Source: JAHBXE01 sp044222195
Lineage (GTDB): Bacteria > Planctomycetota > Phycisphaerae > Phycisphaerales > UBA1924
NCBI GenBank assembly: GCA_044222195.1
Contig: JBGANS010000013.1
Coordinates: forward strand, 75,025 to 139,024
DNA: 64,000 nt
Direction: 5' to 3'
Shown: positions 25,561-35,110 of the stretch, piece by piece
Numbering within the stretch: the stretch's first letter is position 1
Layout of the letters: each line of letters begins with the position of its first letter
Translations under genes and position numbers: made by a program
The notes under the pieces: model-generated
Told to the model about the DNA's origin: nothing
The model's database searches: none
Seen by the model: the letters and a program-made list of their open reading frames with translations, nothing else

Positions 25561-26454
25561 ATGCGAAGCACGATCATCCGCTGGGCCATCTATCTCTTCG
25601 CGCTGCTCGTCGCGGGGCCGGCGGTTGGAATGCTCGTCGGGTCCGTTCACGCCGTGGACGGGGGACCGGCTTCTCCGCTCGTCAGTTCCGCCCCGGCCTT
25701 GAGCCTGGCCGCCGCGATCGGCGCCCTTGTCGTCGCCCTGCTGATCGGCCTCGTGACCGCCCGAATTCTCGGCCTCGCGCCGGCACTTACCGCTGCCGGT
25801 CTGGTTGTCGCCTGGGCGGCTTGGAAGACCGCAGACAATGACCAGCTCGTCCGCACAGCACAGTCGGGCTCGCCGCTCGTCAAGCTGGCGGTCGAGGGCG
25901 CGATCCTCGGCATCTTCGGCCTGGCCATCATTTTCACGTGCTGGATGTTCAGCCGGCACGAAGGCATTGAGACCTCTCAAAAGCGCCGATCAGTTGAAGA
26001 GCGACTCATCGCCGCCGTGCTGATCAAGATGTTCGCCGGGAAAGGTGGAGCCGTCTCGATTGTCGTCGGAGCCGCCGCCGCAGCCGTTGCCGCCTGGCTG
26101 ATCGGGATCTCGCCCCTCAAAGGTCAAGCTGTCTTTGCGGCGATCGTGGCCGGGACCTTCTCCGCCGCGGCGTGCCGGCTTGTGGACTTCGAATCACCGA
26201 TCCCCACCATGTTCTTGCCCCTCGCGCTGCTCGCGATTGTCGGGCCTCTTACGGGGCTGGCCCTGTCCGGATCCGCTGGTGTTGTCGCGGCCACGTACAA
26301 GGGCTCGCTCTTCCCGTTGGCCAATATATCTCCACTGGATTGGATCGCCGGGGGCCTGCTCGGCATCCCAATAGGCGTGTCCTGGGCGGGTTCCATGATT
26401 GAAAAAAGGCACCCTGAGCCCTCCCCCGTCGCCGCTTCCAGCTCCCGCAAGTGA
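25561..26454 (+). CDS. Polytopic membrane protein, function unknown
   Basis: 297 residues with about seven hydrophobic segments, rich in Ala, Gly, Val and Leu. The central cytosolic loop is charged (SRHEGIETSQKRRSVEERLI). I recognise no enzymatic motif. It starts at ATG 25561, divergent from the preceding membrane protein across 107 nt, and ends 31 nt before the FolE2 start. It may be transcribed with folE2, but a shared function is not evident. Confidence 0.7.
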   Translation: MRSTIIRWAIYLFALLVAGPAVGMLVGSVHAVDGGPASPLVSSAPALSLAAAIGALVVALLIGLVTARILGLAPALTAAGLVVAWAAWKTADNDQLVRTAQSGSPLVKLAVEGAILGIFGLAIIFTCWMFSRHEGIETSQKRRSVEERLIAAVLIKMFAGKGGAVSIVVGAAAAAVAAWLIGISPLKGQAVFAAIVAGTFSAAACRLVDFESPIPTMFLPLALLAIVGPLTGLALSGSAGVVAATYKGSLFPLANISPLDWIAGGLLGIPIGVSWAGSMIEKRHPEPSPVAASSSRK

Positions 26455-26485
26455 ATCCAAAGCTCCTCGCCCGTTCGAACCTACC

Positions 26486-27346
26486 ATGGGCAGGAGGGCC
26501 TCTTTGAAGTCCAAACCCGTCAAGTCACGTTCGAACGGCCGGTCGACGGCAACTGCTCCTCAAGCCGCGGGGATGCCCGACGTCCAGGCCTCGGATGACG
26601 CCCGGCACATCGCGATTGACCGGGTGGGCGTCAAAGACGTCACGTACCCCATTCGCCTTCGGACGCAAGAGGGCGGCGAGCAGTCCACCGTCGCCAAGGT
26701 CAACATGTACGTGTCCCTGCCCCACTACCAGAAGGGCACGCACATGAGCCGCTTTCTTGAAGTGCTTAACGAATACGCGGACAGCGCTCTCACGCCGGAC
26801 TGCTTTCCCAAAGTCGCCCGAGCGATCTGCGAACGGCTCAACGCCGCGGAGTCTCACTTCGAAGCCGAGTTCACGTACTTCATCAAGAAGCTGGCCCCCG
26901 TGACCAAGGCGCCCGGCCTGATGGACTACCAGGTTCGCTTCGAGTGTCAGTCCAACGGCGATGACGACTTCATCATGTCCGTCGCCGCGCCGGCGACCAG
27001 CCTGTGCCCGTGCTCAAAGGAAATCTCCCTCTACGGCGCGCACAACCAGCGCTGCCGGATCGAGGCCAAGGTGCGGATGAAGAGCCGGATCTGGATTGAA
27101 GAGATCGTCCGGTACCTCGAGAAGGCCGCATCGACGGAGGTCTTTGCCGTCCTCAAACGCCCTGATGAAAAGTTCGTCACTGAGGCGGCGTACGACAATC
27201 CCAAGTTCGTCGAAGACATCGTCCGCGACCTGGCGCTCCTGCTCGATGGCGACAATCGAATTAGTTGGTTCTCGATCAACTCCGAGAACTTCGAGTCGAT
27301 CCACAACCACAACGCCTACGCGCAGCTCACCCGCGACAAGCGCTAA
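26486..27346 (+). CDS. folE2: GTP cyclohydrolase FolE2
   Basis: Type IB GTP cyclohydrolase, which opens GTP to dihydroneopterin triphosphate for folate or queuosine-type pathways. 286 residues, starting here at ATG 26486; the conserved part starts near MPDVQASDD. Diagnostic segments: IAIDRVGVKDVTYPIRL, VSLPHYQKGTHMSRF, and the catalytic TSLCPCSKEISLYGAHNQR cysteine motif. The end has FESIHNHNAYA, also conserved. FolE2 does not depend strictly on zinc, unlike FolE1. The N-terminal 28 residues are basic and poorly conserved. Confidence 0.93.
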   Translation: MGRRASLKSKPVKSRSNGRSTATAPQAAGMPDVQASDDARHIAIDRVGVKDVTYPIRLRTQEGGEQSTVAKVNMYVSLPHYQKGTHMSRFLEVLNEYADSALTPDCFPKVARAICERLNAAESHFEAEFTYFIKKLAPVTKAPGLMDYQVRFECQSNGDDDFIMSVAAPATSLCPCSKEISLYGAHNQRCRIEAKVRMKSRIWIEEIVRYLEKAASTEVFAVLKRPDEKFVTEAAYDNPKFVEDIVRDLALLLDGDNRISWFSINSENFESIHNHNAYAQLTRDKR

Positions 27347-27381
27347 GGCTCGCCGGCCTTCAGCAACTCACGCGTCACGAT

Positions 27382-27813
27382 CTAGCGCCACCGCGGCACC
27401 TTATCTAGGAGCCCCGAGAGCGCCGGCCCCACTCCCGGCGTTCCCTTGATCCTGTTCACCTGAGCGTCCAACGACGCATTCGCGGCGTCCAAACTCATCC
27501 AGAACGCGTACCTCGCTTCCGCCTTCGCGGAGGCCCCGGCCCCATCCAGCGTTCCCCGATGCTCCGCGAGTTTCGCGAGTACTTCTTCAACCTTCGGCAT
27601 CGCACCACGTGCACCGGGCGTGTCCGTCACACCCGTAAGCACTCGGGCGAGTTCTTCAATAGCCCCTACGTACCCCTCCGCCGCTGCCCGCACCGGTTCC
27701 TTGAGCCGCGCCATCGCGCGGGCGGGGCCGTCATCGGCCTGTTTCGGGCTTGAAGCGCACCCGCCGATCACTCCCATTCCCACCGCCACGATCACAATCC
27801 AGAGCCTGCTCAT
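27382..27813 (-). CDS. Small lipoprotein, function unknown
   Basis: 143 residues. A signal peptide with a lipobox (MSRLWIVIVAVGMGVIGGC, Cys19 lipidated) precedes a helical body (AMARLKEPVRAAAEGYVGAIEELARVL; AEHRGTLDGAGAS...) that looks like a four-helix or coiled bundle. No enzyme motif. The start at 27813 is chosen because it gives the signal peptide. It is divergent from the S41 peptidase gene. Confidence 0.7.
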   Translation of the reverse strand: MSRLWIVIVAVGMGVIGGCASSPKQADDGPARAMARLKEPVRAAAEGYVGAIEELARVLTGVTDTPGARGAMPKVEEVLAKLAEHRGTLDGAGASAKAEARYAFWMSLDAANASLDAQVNRIKGTPGVGPALSGLLDKVPRWR

Positions 27814-27898
27814 GCTTTTTCCCCGGGCGTCTTCTCCAAACACTACTCGCCGCCACGCCCCTCCGCAATACGGACCAGTTCGAATAACATTTGCCAGC

Positions 27899-29236
27899 AT
27901 GTACCGACTGCTCCTGGCTGCCCTGCTGATGGCCAACGCGACGTTCGCTCAAGGTGCTAGCCCACCGGTGATCCTCGCGGCGATTCCAGACCACGGCGAC
28001 ATCGATGTCGATCCCAACACAACTGAAATCCGCATCACCTTCAGTCAGGACATGAACCCCGGCGGCCGTTCGATCTGCGGCGGCGGCCCCACCTTCCCCA
28101 CCTTCTCGGGAACGCCTCGCTGGGACAACCCCCGCACGCTCATCATCCCGGTCAAGCTCGAGCCCGACCACGCCTACGACCTCTCCATCAACTGCCCGGC
28201 GGCCATGAACTTCCGGAACGCCGCGGGCGAGAGCGCGGAGGTCACCCCCATCTCATTCCGAACCGGCAAAGCGAACGCCGGCCCACCTCCGGCGCCGCCG
28301 ACCGCGCAGGACAATCAACAGGCGGTCGCCACTCTCCGCGCTCGCATCGACCAGCGATACTCCTATCGCGATCGTGTGGTGAAGGACTGGGATGCGGCGT
28401 TTGACGCCCACCGGACCGAACTCGTCGCCGCCCAAAGCCGCGCCGCCTTCGCCCGGGAAGCGGGCAGAATGCTCGCGGCGGCGCAGGACCTGCACATGTC
28501 TCTTGGCGTCGGTGAGGCGCGATTCCCCACCCACCGGTATGTCGGCACGCGCAACATCAATCCTGCTCTCATCCCCAAGGTTGTCCCGAAACTGACGGTG
28601 CACAATCGATACGTGTCCAGCGGCCGCTTTGACGACGGCGAGGGGTACATCTCGATCTCCGGCTTTCCATCCGACGGCAAGCTCCTCGAGCCGGCGCACG
28701 CCGCGCTGGATTCCATGAAAGATGCGCCGGGAATCCTGGTCGATGTGCGAAGCAACGGCGGAGGAGATGAAGCGACCGCCCGCGTGTTTGCCACTCGGTT
28801 CGTCAAGGAAACAGCGGTGTACAGCCGGAGCCGCATACGCGATCCAGGCCAACCCGAAGGATGGGCCGGCCCAATTGACCGCTCCGTCCCGGGCTCGGGC
28901 AATCGGGCGTACTCGGGCAAAGTGGCCGTCCTCATCGGTGACGGCTGCATGAGCAGTTGCGAGTCGTTCATCCTCATGATGCGCCACGGTGCCAAAGCGT
29001 GGCTGGTGGGATCTCGCTCCCACGGCTCGTCGGGCAACCCGAGACCCCATTCGCTGGGCAACGGAGTCACGATCTATCTCCCATCCTGGGAGGATCTGGA
29101 GCCTGACGGGACGGTTCTGGAGGGCCGCGGGATCAAGCCCGATGCCGAAATCGCGTTCATCGGCAAGGATCGCGATGAGGTCATCTTGGGGGCCCTGATC
29201 ACCCTCTTGCCGCACCCCGAACCGTCCGTAGACTGA
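27899..29236 (+). CDS. Secreted S41-family peptidase
   Basis: 445 residues. A Sec signal peptide (first 18 residues) is followed by an Ig-like domain (about 22-118: PPVILAAIPDHGDIDVDPNTTEIRITFSQDM) of the kind seen in secreted Big_5-type modules. A helical linker precedes the S41 tail-specific protease core (about 215-440): ISGFPSDGK, GILVDVRSNGGGDE, the nucleophile region GDGCMSSCESF, and a final ILPDAEI-like GIKPDAEI. There is no PDZ domain. It probably cleaves unfolded C-termini in the periplasm or outside. Confidence 0.8.
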   Translation: MYRLLLAALLMANATFAQGASPPVILAAIPDHGDIDVDPNTTEIRITFSQDMNPGGRSICGGGPTFPTFSGTPRWDNPRTLIIPVKLEPDHAYDLSINCPAAMNFRNAAGESAEVTPISFRTGKANAGPPPAPPTAQDNQQAVATLRARIDQRYSYRDRVVKDWDAAFDAHRTELVAAQSRAAFAREAGRMLAAAQDLHMSLGVGEARFPTHRYVGTRNINPALIPKVVPKLTVHNRYVSSGRFDDGEGYISISGFPSDGKLLEPAHAALDSMKDAPGILVDVRSNGGGDEATARVFATRFVKETAVYSRSRIRDPGQPEGWAGPIDRSVPGSGNRAYSGKVAVLIGDGCMSSCESFILMMRHGAKAWLVGSRSHGSSGNPRPHSLGNGVTIYLPSWEDLEPDGTVLEGRGIKPDAEIAFIGKDRDEVILGALITLLPHPEPSVD

Positions 29237-29393
29237 GGACCCTTCCGGTCCGTGACACCGGTTTGGCCCGCGTTCGGAAGTGGCCTTCCGTGCTGGTCGA
29301 TCGAGAGCCAGCGACCTATTCTTCTCCCCCTTCACCCGGGCCGGAATCTGGCCGCGGGAAAACTCAGTCAGACCGCACAGGAAACGCGTCGCC

Positions 29394-30833
29394 ATGGCAA
29401 CCAACGGCACAGTCACCCAGGTCATCGGCTCCACTTTCGACATCCAGTTCCCTGAAGACCAGCTTCCGGAAATCTACAACGCCGTAAAGGTGCAGGCCAA
29501 GACGGCCGTGGGCGACCTCAACCTCACCGGCGAGGTCCAGCAGCACCTCGGCGGCGGGCGCGTCCGGGCGGTGGCTCTCGGATCCACCGACGGCCTGAAG
29601 CGCGGCATGAAGTGCAATGACACCGGCTCTCCCGTGACCGTTCCCGTGGGCGAGAAGGTCCTCGGCCGCGTGTTCAACCTCCTCGGCGAACCGATTGACA
29701 AGATGCCGGCTCCGTCGGGCGTTTCCACCAAGCCCATCCACCGCGCCCCGCCGGAGTTCGCCCAGCTCAACCCCAACACCGAAATCCTCCCCACGGGCAT
29801 CAAGGTCATCGACCTTCTGTGCCCGTTCGTGCGTGGCGGCAAGATCGGTCTGTTCGGTGGTGCAGGCGTCGGTAAGACCGTCGTCATCCAGGAGATGATT
29901 GCCCGCGTCGCCAAGAACTTCGGTGGGTATTCCGTGTTCGCCGGCGTCGGCGAGCGCACCCGCGAAGGCAACGACCTCTGGCGTGAAATGAAGGAAGCCG
30001 AGTACACCGACGCCCAGGGCAAGAAGGCCCACGTGCTCGACAAGGTGGCGATGGTGTTCGGCCAGATGAACGAACCGCCGGGCTCGCGTCTCCGCGTCGC
30101 GCTCTCGGCGCTGACCATGGCCGAAGAGTTCCGCGACAGCTCGGGCAAGGAAACGCTGATGTTCGTGGACAACATCTTCCGCTTTACCCAGGCGGGTTCG
30201 GAAGTGTCCGCGCTCCTCGGCCGCATGCCCTCCGCCGTAGGCTACCAGCCGACTCTCTCGACCGAGATGGGTGCTCTCCAGGAGCGCATCACCTCGACGA
30301 GCAAGGGCGCCATCACCTCCGTGCAGGCCATCTACGTCCCCGCGGACGATCTCACCGACCCGGCCCCGGCGACGGCCTTCGGCCACCTCGACGCCTTCAT
30401 CGTGCTCTCGCGTTCGATCGCTGAAAAGGGCATCTACCCCGCCGTGGACCCGCTTGCTTCATCGTCGCGAATCCTCGACCCGACGATCATCGGCCAGCGC
30501 CACTACACCATCGCCCAGCGCGTCCAGAAGATCCTCCAGCGGTACAAGGACCTCCAGGACATCATCGCGATTCTCGGCGTGGATGAACTTTCCGAAGACG
30601 ACAAGCGCACCGTCGCCCGCGCCCGCAAGATCGAACGCTTCCTCTCCCAGCCCTTCCACGTCGCCGAACAGTTCACCGGCTTCAAGGGCGTGGACAGCCC
30701 CCTCGAGGCCACCATCGACTCCTTCGAACGCCTTTGCAACGGCGAAGGCGACGACCTCCCCGAAGGTTGCTTCATGTACGTCGGCACGCTGGAAGACGCC
30801 CGGGCCAAGGCCACGAAGATGGCGCAGAGCTGA
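29394..30833 (+). CDS. atpD: F1 ATP synthase subunit beta
   Basis: Catalytic subunit of F1, 479 residues. P-loop GGAGVGKT at 155-162, the GERTREGNDLW motif, the Walker B LMFVDNIFRFTQAGSE, and the YVPADDLTDPAPATAF segment are all intact. The ATG at 29394 matches the family N-terminus (GTVTQVIG). Unusually, no other F-type subunit gene is nearby (atpA, atpG and atpC are absent) and it has its own terminator, so it is transcribed alone. Confidence 0.95.
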   Translation: MATNGTVTQVIGSTFDIQFPEDQLPEIYNAVKVQAKTAVGDLNLTGEVQQHLGGGRVRAVALGSTDGLKRGMKCNDTGSPVTVPVGEKVLGRVFNLLGEPIDKMPAPSGVSTKPIHRAPPEFAQLNPNTEILPTGIKVIDLLCPFVRGGKIGLFGGAGVGKTVVIQEMIARVAKNFGGYSVFAGVGERTREGNDLWREMKEAEYTDAQGKKAHVLDKVAMVFGQMNEPPGSRLRVALSALTMAEEFRDSSGKETLMFVDNIFRFTQAGSEVSALLGRMPSAVGYQPTLSTEMGALQERITSTSKGAITSVQAIYVPADDLTDPAPATAFGHLDAFIVLSRSIAEKGIYPAVDPLASSSRILDPTIIGQRHYTIAQRVQKILQRYKDLQDIIAILGVDELSEDDKRTVARARKIERFLSQPFHVAEQFTGFKGVDSPLEATIDSFERLCNGEGDDLPEGCFMYVGTLEDARAKATKMAQS

Positions 30834-30860
30834 TCGACCAAGCCAACCAAGCCCCACCCA

Positions 30861-30887
30861 AAGCCCCGCTCACCCGGGGCTTCTTTC
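30861..30887 (+). terminator. Terminator of atpD
   Basis: AAGCCCCG (30861-30868) pairs with CGGGGCTT (30875-30882), loop of 6 nt, followed by CTTTC. It begins 27 nt after the atpD stop. Confidence 0.75.
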
Positions 30888-30984
30888 ATTTCGCATGGTT
30901 CCCATGCGTCCCAAAGGACCAATGCGACCCATTCCGTTGTCTGCGCGAACCAACCACCCTTCTCCCCGGTCTAATTCCCGTCCA

Positions 30985-31530
30985 ATGCCTCCGACATCCG
31001 ACGAAACCCTTCTCGACCAGTTCCGCGACGGCGACAGATCCGCGCTCGGCGACCTCGCACGCCGCTACGAACCCGCCCTCCTCGGCCTCGCCTCCGGCCT
31101 CCTCGATGGACGAACCGACATGGCCCGCGACGCGATTCAGGAAACCTGGCTCCGTGTCATCCGCTTCGCGGACAAGTTTGACGGCCGCAGCTCGTTCAAA
31201 ACCTGGCTCTACCGCATCGCCATCAACCAGTGCCGCACGCTCAAGTCCCGCTCCCCAGTGAGCCGTGGAGTGCCCGCCCCACTTGCCGCGGCGTCGGAAC
31301 CCGCCACTTCTGCCCCCGCGACCACCACCGACTATCTCTCCTGGCTCCGCGAACAAGTGTCGCTGCTTTCTCCCGACAAACGCACCGTCGTACTTCTCTG
31401 CTACCACGAAGGCATTACCCACCAGCTCGCCGCCGAGATCCTCGAAGTCCCCCTCGGCACACTCAAGTCCCGCCTCCACGCCGCGCTCACCACCCTCCGC
31501 GCGGCCACGGCCTCGGAGGTTTCGTCATGA
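30985..31530 (+). CDS. ECF-type RNA polymerase sigma factor
   Basis: 181 residues. Region 2 (about 8-90) with RYEPALLGLASGLL, RDAIQETWLRVIRFADKFDGRSSFKTWLYRIAINQCR; region 4 (about 125-175) with LSPDKRTVVLLCYHEGITHQLAAEILEVPLGTLKSRLHAALTTLR. Directs RNA polymerase to a small regulon. The ATGA overlap with the next gene, which has a membrane anchor and a large periplasmic part, suggests that gene acts as its anti-sigma factor. Confidence 0.88.
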   Translation: MPPTSDETLLDQFRDGDRSALGDLARRYEPALLGLASGLLDGRTDMARDAIQETWLRVIRFADKFDGRSSFKTWLYRIAINQCRTLKSRSPVSRGVPAPLAAASEPATSAPATTTDYLSWLREQVSLLSPDKRTVVLLCYHEGITHQLAAEILEVPLGTLKSRLHAALTTLRAATASEVSS

Positions 31531-32729
31531 CGCAGCCAACACCGGATACGCTCGAACAGCAACTCCGCGAGCTCACCCGCTTTGACGGACAGGACACGAC
31601 ACTGTGGCAGAATGCGTTGGACGCCGCCGCCGGGGACCAGGCGAGACCTTCCTGGAAGAGCCGGGCAGGCCGCATCGCCACCTCGAACCGCGCCCTGATC
31701 GGCATGGCCGCGTGCTTCGTCGTGATCTTCGCGGTCATTCAGTTGGCCCCCCCGAGCCGCGGTCTGCGTGGGGCGTCGGCTTCTGTCGATGCGGAACGGA
31801 GCGCCCGGTCCGCCCTGCCGAGCTTGGGTCAGGCGGTCGAGTCGTGGAAGGATGTCGATCGTGCGAAGACCGCCGAGCAGGGCTGGCGTGCAGGCGACTT
31901 GGGCGGGGCGCGGAAGTACGGCTATGCGGCTGCCGACGCCAAGCCCTCCCGGGAGGATTCGGACGCCGGCGTGCGAGTTCAGACCGGAATCGAAGTCGCA
32001 AGCACCACTGCTCAGCCCCGCTCGGGTGAATCCCGGCACGTCATCCAGAAGGCCACTATCGACCTCCAAACCCCCGACGTCCGCGCCGCTTTTGCCAAAG
32101 CCACTCACCTCGTCAGCGCCGCCGGCGGCGAGTTCGTCGAAACTTCTTCCCTCACGGGCGACGGCAAGACCGCCCAGGCCAATCTCACCCTCCGCGTCGG
32201 CATCGCCCGCCTGAGCGATGTCATGAACTCACTCCGCACCTTGGGCGATGTCAAATCCGAGAACACCACCGGCGAAGACGTTACCAGCCAGGTCGTCGAT
32301 CTCGAGGCCCGCCTCCGCAACGAACAACGAATCGAGCAGGAACTCCTCCAACTCCTCGATTCCCGCGCCGACGCCCCGCTCAAGGACATTCTCGAGCTCC
32401 GCAACTCCCTCTCCACCGTCCGCCAGTCCATCGAGCAGTACATCGCCCAGCGCGACCGCCTCGGCCATCTCGTCTCTCTCGCTTCCATTCTCGTTGTCAT
32501 CCGCGCCGAACCCGAAGCCGCTCCAGAACCCAAGCCCGCCGCATCGATTTTCACCTACTTCAAGCACACCATCGCGGAAGCTTGGCACAATGGCCTTCGC
32601 GCCGCGTCCGATTCCATGTCGTGGCTTGTCAGCTTCCTGGTCAGCGGCGTGCTGTGGTGGCTCCTGGTCGCGGCGTTGCTCGCCGCCGTCCTTCGGTACC
32701 GCCGTCGCCTTGCAGCCCGGTGCGTTTAG
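31527..32729 (+). CDS. DUF4349 protein, probable anti-sigma partner
   Basis: 400 residues. An N-terminal cytosolic part (about 1-55) precedes a membrane segment (IGMAACFVVIFAVIQLAP). The periplasmic DUF4349 region (about 160-340) includes HVIQKATIDLQTPDVRAAFAKA and a coiled-coil DVTSQVVDLEARLRNEQRIEQELLQLLD. A final membrane helix pair ends the protein (WLVSFLVSGVLWWLLVAALLAAVL). Translationally coupled to the sigma factor, so it probably sequesters it at the membrane until a surface signal is received. The ATG 31527 start is fixed by the ATGA overlap. Confidence 0.75.
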   Translation: MTQPTPDTLEQQLRELTRFDGQDTTLWQNALDAAAGDQARPSWKSRAGRIATSNRALIGMAACFVVIFAVIQLAPPSRGLRGASASVDAERSARSALPSLGQAVESWKDVDRAKTAEQGWRAGDLGGARKYGYAAADAKPSREDSDAGVRVQTGIEVASTTAQPRSGESRHVIQKATIDLQTPDVRAAFAKATHLVSAAGGEFVETSSLTGDGKTAQANLTLRVGIARLSDVMNSLRTLGDVKSENTTGEDVTSQVVDLEARLRNEQRIEQELLQLLDSRADAPLKDILELRNSLSTVRQSIEQYIAQRDRLGHLVSLASILVVIRAEPEAAPEPKPAASIFTYFKHTIAEAWHNGLRAASDSMSWLVSFLVSGVLWWLLVAALLAAVLRYRRRLAARCV

Positions 32730-32849
32730 CGACTCAGGAATTCCCCTCCCGAGGTTCCGCGGCGAGAGGTAATACCGCCCACTCATCTCCGAAATCTCCA
32801 CCCGGTTCCGCCGCCGCGCCGATACCTGTGCCTCCACCAGGAGCCACTC

Positions 32850-33326
32850 ATGATCCGCGCGATCCTCACTGTCATGCTCATCCTCCCCCTCGCCGCCTGC
32901 CAGTGCTGCAAGCCCGATGCCGCCGGCGTCGCGAGCGCCAAGTCCGCGTACTTCGCCGCCTGGACCGTGAAAGAAGGCGAGACTTTTACCACCGAAAAAC
33001 TCTCGCATGCCATGTCCAACTCCCCCGATTTCTACGCCATAGACGACATGGCCCCCGGCCAGATCGTGGACGGCTGGAAGGCCTACTCCGACCTCTGGGG
33101 CCCGGGCATGAAGCAGTTCAAGACCGCCCAACTCGTCGAAGTATCCACCAACCGCACCTGGCTCGGTACCGAAGGCGCCGCCACCGCCAGCACCGTTCGC
33201 ATCACCGGGACCAAGACCGACGGCACCAAACTCGAAATCCCCGCGAACGTCACGCTCGTGTACAAACGCGAGGGCGGCGAGTGGCGAATTGTTCACGAGA
33301 ACATGAACATCCCCGCGCCGCACTGA
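32850..33326 (+). CDS. NTF2-like (SnoaL/DUF4440-type) lipoprotein
   Basis: 158 residues. A lipoprotein signal (LILPLAAC, Cys17 as the lipid site) precedes an NTF2-like cone-shaped domain: ASAKSAYFAAWTVKEGE...YAIDDMAPGQIVDGWKAYSDLW and the closing strands GEWRIVHENMNIP. Family members may bind small ligands or be enzymatic; no catalytic residues can be assigned here. AGGAG precedes the ATG. Confidence 0.72.
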   Translation: MIRAILTVMLILPLAACQCCKPDAAGVASAKSAYFAAWTVKEGETFTTEKLSHAMSNSPDFYAIDDMAPGQIVDGWKAYSDLWGPGMKQFKTAQLVEVSTNRTWLGTEGAATASTVRITGTKTDGTKLEIPANVTLVYKREGGEWRIVHENMNIPAPH

Positions 33327-33569
33327 CGCGTTCAGACTGATCGCATCCGCTTCTCGACTTCCGCTCGGCCAACGCCCTGTGGAGACTCCGTCTCGGCGCT
33401 TGAGCTCCCGCAATCCTGCGCCGCCTGATACACGCCGACACTCGTGATGCGCCGGGCCATCGCTCGCCCGGCGAACGCCGCGGCGAGCAGATCATCCGCA
33501 GACAGGTGCAGTCTCATCGGCCCTCTGTCGGCATTCGCTCGCTCCACCTGGCCCCCTCTACCCTTCTCC

Positions 33570-34124
33570 ATGCTCATCCGCCCCGCCGCCGCGGCGGACA
33601 TCCCCGCGATCCTCCCCAAGGTCGCCGCCATCTGCGCGCTGCACGAATCCTGGGACTCGGACAAGTACGCGTTCCTTCCCGACATCGTCGAGCGTTACCG
33701 GCGGTGGTTCCCCCAGCGCATCGCCGACCCCAACAGCATCTTTCTGGTCGCGGAACTTCCCGCCGCGCCGGAGATTCCAGGTATGGGTGGTGTGGGCACC
33801 CCGGCTGTGCACTCTCCCCGGAAGCCGGTGGGCACCGCGCCCGTCTCCCTCGCGGGGTACCTGATCGCAACGATCGAGGACGAGATTCCCATCTACCGAC
33901 TCACCCGGTTCGGCTTCATCCATGATGTCTGGGTGGAGCCGGCTCACCGTTCCCGGGGGATCGCCCGCCATCTTGTTGACGCGGCCGTCGCGCGCTTCGC
34001 CGAACTCGGCCTCGCGCAGGTCCGGCTCGACACCGCCGCCCCCAACGAGGCCGCCCGCCGACTCTTCGCGTCCTGCGGATTCCGGCCGAGCACGACCGAA
34101 ATGCTCCGGGTCATCTCCCGATAA
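33570..34124 (+). CDS. GNAT family N-acetyltransferase
   Basis: 184 residues. It starts LIRPAAAADIPAI, and the acetyl-CoA-binding motif A is IHDVWVEPAHRSRGIARHLVDAAVARFAELG, with motif B RLDTAAPNEAARRLFASCGF. A proline-rich insertion of about 25 residues in the middle is unusual. Substrate unknown. It is followed after 8 nt by a membrane-protein gene. Confidence 0.85.
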   Translation: MLIRPAAAADIPAILPKVAAICALHESWDSDKYAFLPDIVERYRRWFPQRIADPNSIFLVAELPAAPEIPGMGGVGTPAVHSPRKPVGTAPVSLAGYLIATIEDEIPIYRLTRFGFIHDVWVEPAHRSRGIARHLVDAAVARFAELGLAQVRLDTAAPNEAARRLFASCGFRPSTTEMLRVISR

Positions 34125-34132
34125 CATTCGGC

Positions 34133-34627
34133 ATGGATTCACAGTCACCGATCAAGACCGGCCAGATTCTCGTCGGTGCTCTCCTCTTCGGCATGCTCTC
34201 CTTCGCCGTCGTCGCGGCCACCATGGGCGGCAAGCTCAACACTTCGCCTGATCCCAATCTGGCCGAAATGCTCTTCATTGTCATGGGCGTTCTCGCCGTC
34301 GTTGAGTTCACCGCGTATAACTTTCTCCTCAAACCGCTTCTCATCGCCCAGGTCCGACGCGAGGCTCTCGCGCTCGACGAATCCGTCCGGCCAAGATACC
34401 TCGAACAGCGATACCTCATCGTCACCATCCTGGCCGCCGCGCTCGCTGAAGGGCTCGGCCTCCTCGGTGCGGTCACTGTGCTTCTCACGGGTCGGCTTGA
34501 AGCCCTCGCCGCCCCCGGACTCGCCGCAATGGCCCTGCTTGTCATCCTCCCCGGCCCCTACCGATTCGAACGATTCACCAGGCTCATCGAGAACAACCAG
34601 CCCTTTCCACCCTCCTCACCCCGCTGA
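34133..34627 (+). CDS. Four-helix membrane protein, function unknown
   Basis: 164 residues with four hydrophobic segments: ILVGALLFGMLSFAVVAA, LFIVMGVLAVVEFTAYNF, YLIVTILAAALAEGLGLL, and LAAMALLVILPGP. The spacing resembles small uncharacterised inner-membrane proteins of planctomycetes. It sits between two acetyltransferase genes; the stop is 3 nt before the next start. Confidence 0.7.
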   Translation: MDSQSPIKTGQILVGALLFGMLSFAVVAATMGGKLNTSPDPNLAEMLFIVMGVLAVVEFTAYNFLLKPLLIAQVRREALALDESVRPRYLEQRYLIVTILAAALAEGLGLLGAVTVLLTGRLEALAAPGLAAMALLVILPGPYRFERFTRLIENNQPFPPSSPR

Positions 34628-34630
34628 CTC

Positions 34631-35110
34631 ATGTCCGACCACATCCGCGGCCACTACCTCATCTCCACGAACCCGGACCGCATCTGCCTTGATGCGGTCC
34701 ACGCCCTCCTCTCACGCGCGTATTGGTCCATCGGCATCCCGAAGGGCATCATCGCCCGGGCCCTCGCCGGCTCTCTCCCCTTCGGCATCTACGACACCCG
34801 AACCACTCCTCACACCCAGGTCGGCATCGCCCGGATCATCTCGGACAAGTCCACCTTCGCGTACCTGTGCGATGTGTTCATCCACGAGTCCCACCGCGGC
34901 CAAGGCCTCTCCAAGTGGCTCATGGAAGTCATCCTCGCCCACCCCGACCTCCAGGGCCTTCGCCGCTGGTGCCTGCTCACTCGCGACGCCCAGGGCCTCT
35001 ACCAGCAGTTCGGCTTTGGTCCCGGCTCTAATCTGACGACATACATGGAACGCGTTGATCGCGACGTCTACAAGAACGCACAGGAGACACCCGTTGGCAA
35101 GCCGCAGTGA
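34631..35110 (+). CDS. GNAT family N-acetyltransferase
   Basis: 159 residues. The segment AYWSIGIPKGIIARAL, the strand LCDVFIHESHRGQGLSKWLMEVILAHPDLQGL (motif A, acetyl-CoA binding) and YQQFGFGP (motif B) are typical of a GNAT subgroup. The substrate is unknown. Its 3' end overlaps the next small gene by 17 nt. Confidence 0.85.
   Translation: MSDHIRGHYLISTNPDRICLDAVHALLSRAYWSIGIPKGIIARALAGSLPFGIYDTRTTPHTQVGIARIISDKSTFAYLCDVFIHESHRGQGLSKWLMEVILAHPDLQGLRRWCLLTRDAQGLYQQFGFGPGSNLTTYMERVDRDVYKNAQETPVGKPQ

Noticed and set aside
30985..32729. Reading the sigma factor and DUF4349 pair as a two-component system
   Set aside because: No histidine kinase or receiver motifs; sigma regions 2 and 4 are clear.
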